Shown: piece after piece, positions 61,916-64,000 of the stretch
How positions within the stretch are numbered: the stretch's first letter is position 1
Layout: each line of letters begins with the position of its first letter
Assembly: GCA_041908445.1 (NCBI GenBank)
Contig: JAYRFK010000017.1
Location: forward strand, 1 to 64,000
Direction: 5' to 3'
Length of the DNA stretch: 64,000 nt
Source of the DNA: JAEUJM01 sp041908445
Lineage (GTDB): Bacteria; Actinomycetota; Acidimicrobiia; Acidimicrobiales; DATDAH01
The notes under the pieces: model-generated
Told to the model about the DNA's origin: nothing
What the model saw: only the letters and a program-made list of their open reading frames with translations
Databases searched by the model: none
Made by a program: the position numbers and the translations under genes

Positions 61916-63109
61916 CTACGCCGCCGCCCGCTCGGCGTCGGCGAGCCGCGCCCGGAGGCGGGGGTGCAGGTTGGCCCGCCGAGCGTCGCCGTCGTAGAAC
62001 GCGAGCACCCTCGGGTCCATCACCCGTCGCCACAGCGGGGGGACCGTGGCCAGCACGATCATGCCGGCGTACCCGGTGGGCAGCTGGGGGACGTCGTCGC
62101 AGTGGCGCAGGGTCTGGAAGCGCCGGGTCGGGTAGGCGTGGTGGTCGCTGTGGCGCTGCAGCTGGTACAGCAGGATGTTCGAGGCGACGTTGCTGGCGTT
62201 CCACGAGTGCTCGGGCCGGCAGCGCTCGTAGCGGCCGTTCTCCTTGCGCTCGCGCAGCAGCCCGTAGTGCTCGATGTAGTTGACGACCTCGAGCATCAGG
62301 AACCCGACGACACCCTGCACCACGAGCCACGGGGCGACCGCCCAGCCGAACAGGGCGACGAGCCCGCCGAAGAGCACGACGGTCATGGCCCAGGCGTTGA
62401 GCACGTCGTTGCGCGGGGACCAGAAGCGCTCGCCCGCCCGGCGCCGGCGCTCGCGCTCGATCTCGACGGCGCTGCGCGCGCTGCCGATCACCGTGCGGGG
62501 CACGAAGGCGTAGAGGCTCTCGCCGAGGCGCGAGGACGCCGGGTCCTCCGGCGTCGAGACCCGCTGGTGGTGGCCCCGGTTGTGCTCGACGTAGAAGTGG
62601 CCGTACCCCGTCTGGGCCAGGGCCAGCTTCGCGAGCCAGCGCTCGAGGGTCGGGTGCTTGTGCCCGAGCTCGTGGGCGGTGTTGATGGCGATGCCCGCCA
62701 CGCACCCCACCGTGGCGGCGAGACCGAGGGCGGCGAAGGTCGACAGCTCGCCCGAGGCCCACACCGAGCACGCCCAGACCAGCGAGGCGAACTGGAGCGG
62801 GAGGTAGGCGTAGGTGAGGCGGCGGTAGTAGCGGTCACCGTCGAGACCGGCGGTGGCGGACTCGGGCGGGTTGAGGCGGTCGAGGCCGAGGGCCTGGTCG
62901 AGCAGGGGCATGAACCCGAAGATGAGGACGGGCCCGATCCACCAGAAGCCGCTCCAGCCGGTCAGCGCGACGAGGTGACCGGCGAGGAAGGGCAGCAGGG
63001 GCACGAGCAGGGCGAGGGCCCAGAAGGGGCGGCGGGGGTCGTGCCAGCGGCGGACGGGCGCCTCGGGCGCCGCGGCGGCAGTGCCGGTGTTGACATCGGG
63101 CAGGCTCAT
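61916..63109 (-). CDS. alkB: Alkane 1-monooxygenase (AlkB)
   Basis: A 397-aa membrane diiron enzyme. His motifs HELGHK (146-151), EHNRGHH (175-181), NYIEHYGL and LQRHSDHH are all present, with about six helices. It hydroxylates the terminal carbon of alkanes using O2 and electrons from rubredoxin. No rubredoxin domain is fused and none lies in the window. The ATG at 63109 is leaderless: -10 CAAGAT ends six bases before it, with -35 TTGACA 17 bases further away. Confidence 0.93.
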   Translation of the reverse strand: MSLPDVNTGTAAAAPEAPVRRWHDPRRPFWALALLVPLLPFLAGHLVALTGWSGFWWIGPVLIFGFMPLLDQALGLDRLNPPESATAGLDGDRYYRRLTYAYLPLQFASLVWACSVWASGELSTFAALGLAATVGCVAGIAINTAHELGHKHPTLERWLAKLALAQTGYGHFYVEHNRGHHQRVSTPEDPASSRLGESLYAFVPRTVIGSARSAVEIERERRRRAGERFWSPRNDVLNAWAMTVVLFGGLVALFGWAVAPWLVVQGVVGFLMLEVVNYIEHYGLLRERKENGRYERCRPEHSWNASNVASNILLYQLQRHSDHHAYPTRRFQTLRHCDDVPQLPTGYAGMIVLATVPPLWRRVMDPRVLAFYDGDARRANLHPRLRARLADAERAAA

Positions 63110-63114
63110 GTCCC

Positions 63115-63148
63115 GATCTTGTACAAATCGATGCGATATGTCAAGATC
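63115..63148. promoter_or_regulatory. Symmetric divergent promoter with TetR-type operator
   Basis: GATCTTG (63115-63121) and CAAGATC (63142-63148) are exact complements 20 bases apart. On the minus strand TTGACA (63139-63144), 17 bases, CAAGAT (63116-63121) form the AlkB promoter. On the plus strand TTGTAC (63119-63124), 17 bases, CAAGAT (63142-63147) form a mirror promoter for the diiron gene. One repressor could block both. Confidence 0.65.
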
Positions 63149-63188
63149 CTGTTCAACACTCCCCCTGTCGTCCACCGTGGAGCTCCTC

Positions 63189-64000
63189 ATGAACCCCCTC
63201 GCCGCCGGCGCCGACCACCTCCTCGTCGAGGCCGAGAGCGTCACCCAGTTCACGTGGGACTACGAGCCCTCGAACACCCAGCTCACCCGGCTCTACGAGA
63301 AGGGCAAGGTCTCCCAGTGGAACGCCACCACCGACGTCGACTGGTCGCCCGACGTGCGCTGGGGTGAGCCCGACCCGTCGATGACCGACGAGGAGCGGGC
63401 CATGATCGGCAGCTTCCTCAACCTCGACGCCCCCGACTCGCCCTTCGCCGGCATGACCGAGGAGCAGCGGGCCGTCGTCGGCTGGGAGCTGCAGGCCTGG
63501 ATGGTCAGCCAGTTCATGCACGGCGAGCAGGGCGCGCTCGTCGCCACCGCCCGCCTGGTCGAGACCGTGCCCGACATCGAGTCGAAGTACTACGCCGCCA
63601 ACCAGGTCAACGACGAGGCCCGCCACGTCGAGGCCTACGCCACCTACCTGAACAGCAAGCTCCCGGGCCACGAGTACGAGATCTCCGGGCCGCTCGAGGC
63701 GCTGCTCGTCGACATCATGACCGAGAAGCGGTGGGACATCACCTACCTCGGCATGCAGATCATGGTGGAGGGCCTGGCCCTCGCCGCCTTCGGCATGGGC
63801 AACGTCATGTTCAACGACCCGGTCATCAAGCAGATCACGGACCTGGTCATGCGCGACGAGGCCCGCCACGTCGCCTTCGGCGTGCTCGCCCTGAAGGAGG
63901 TCGTGCCCGAGCTCAGCGCCGCCGAGCTCGCCGACCGCGAGGAGTTCCTCCTCGAGGCCACCGACCTGATGTACCGCCGCTTCCTGCTCGAGCAGCTGTG
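63189..64000 (+). CDS. Ferritin-like diiron oxidoreductase (partial, runs off the window)
   Basis: 270 residues are visible. Carboxylate and His ligands of a four-helix diiron site are found at E113 (MHGEQGA), E143/H146 (NDEARHVEA), E194 (MVEGLAL) and E224/H227 (RDEARHVAF), as in R2-like/ferritin-like oxidases. GGAG lies six bases before the ATG. It is divergent from AlkB under a shared operator, so it probably acts in alkane or fatty-acid oxidation. The family is not settled, and it lacks its C-terminus here. Confidence 0.8.
   Translation, partial: MNPLAAGADHLLVEAESVTQFTWDYEPSNTQLTRLYEKGKVSQWNATTDVDWSPDVRWGEPDPSMTDEERAMIGSFLNLDAPDSPFAGMTEEQRAVVGWELQAWMVSQFMHGEQGALVATARLVETVPDIESKYYAANQVNDEARHVEAYATYLNSKLPGHEYEISGPLEALLVDIMTEKRWDITYLGMQIMVEGLALAAFGMGNVMFNDPVIKQITDLVMRDEARHVAFGVLALKEVVPELSAAELADREEFLLEATDLMYRRFLLEQL

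Overview
The window comes from a very GC-rich (by eye about 70-75 %) free-living actinobacterium. The gene content fits a member of the Acidimicrobiia (Iamia-like), but this is inferred from style: deazaflavin/F420-type FDOR proteins, many SRPBCC, SDR and amidohydrolase-2 proteins, DUF2277 and DUF6325 proteins, an Rpf-like protein and AlkB. No rRNA, tRNA, CRISPR array, prophage or insertion sequence was seen. Genes are packed tightly on both strands. No gene-free stretch exceeds 300 bases except around the gene remnant at 12.9-13.4 kb.

Layout. 0-5.5 kb: a zinc-ribbon protein with a LexA-like box, then a five-gene minus-strand catabolic operon (acetoacetate-decarboxylase-like, two amidohydrolase-2 proteins, SDR, SRPBCC). 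5.6-10.1 kb: FDOR protein, DUF2510 and membrane proteins, twin SRPBCC membrane proteins, SDR. 10.2-15 kb: a 910-aa secreted M23 peptidase fused to an NHL propeller, a truncated DUF1295 remnant, and a His-rich Rpf-like protein. 15-25 kb: quinone oxidoreductase, solo ppGpp-hydrolase-like protein, molybdopterin oxidoreductase, MMPL transporter, HiPIP-like protein. 23.6-27.3 kb: paired ABC exporter half-transporters with a duplicated gene junction. 27.4-32.7 kb: C45 hydrolase divergent from MarR, a flavin monooxygenase, a phosphotransferase and an aldo/keto reductase. 32.7-41.04 kb: a minus-strand nitrate/NO island. 41.1-50.2 kb: methyltransferase, FDOR, PPK2, CYTH, PAP2, a second molybdopterin oxidoreductase, carotenoid oxygenase, potassium channel, HtpX. 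50.2-61.2 kb: CorC-like protein, propeller, nitrobindin-like protein, ClC channel with MarR, and an ABC-2 exporter preceded by a 24-codon leader ORF. 61.2-64 kb: TetR, AlkB and a divergent diiron protein cut by the window end.

Main system. The nitrate/NO island combines an Rrf2 (NsrR-like) regulator with its own palindrome, YwiC-like, Ric/YtfE and group III truncated haemoglobin genes with a nitrate-reductase-family molybdoenzyme, a four-cluster ferredoxin subunit, a Rieske protein, a membrane subunit with a C-terminal zinc ribbon, a two-helix protein and a SLAC1/TehA channel. Most junctions overlap by 1-4 bases. I infer an unusual quinol-linked nitrate-reducing complex whose subunits are made together and whose neighbours deal with NO by-products.

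Two window-wide patterns stand out. First, a TANNNT-like -10 box lies 6-8 nt upstream of many start codons, which indicates frequent leaderless transcription and often fixes the start. Second, at least three families of near-perfect dispersed hairpins occupy gene ends and intergenic gaps; one 49-bp family also keeps its loop and occurs in both orientations.
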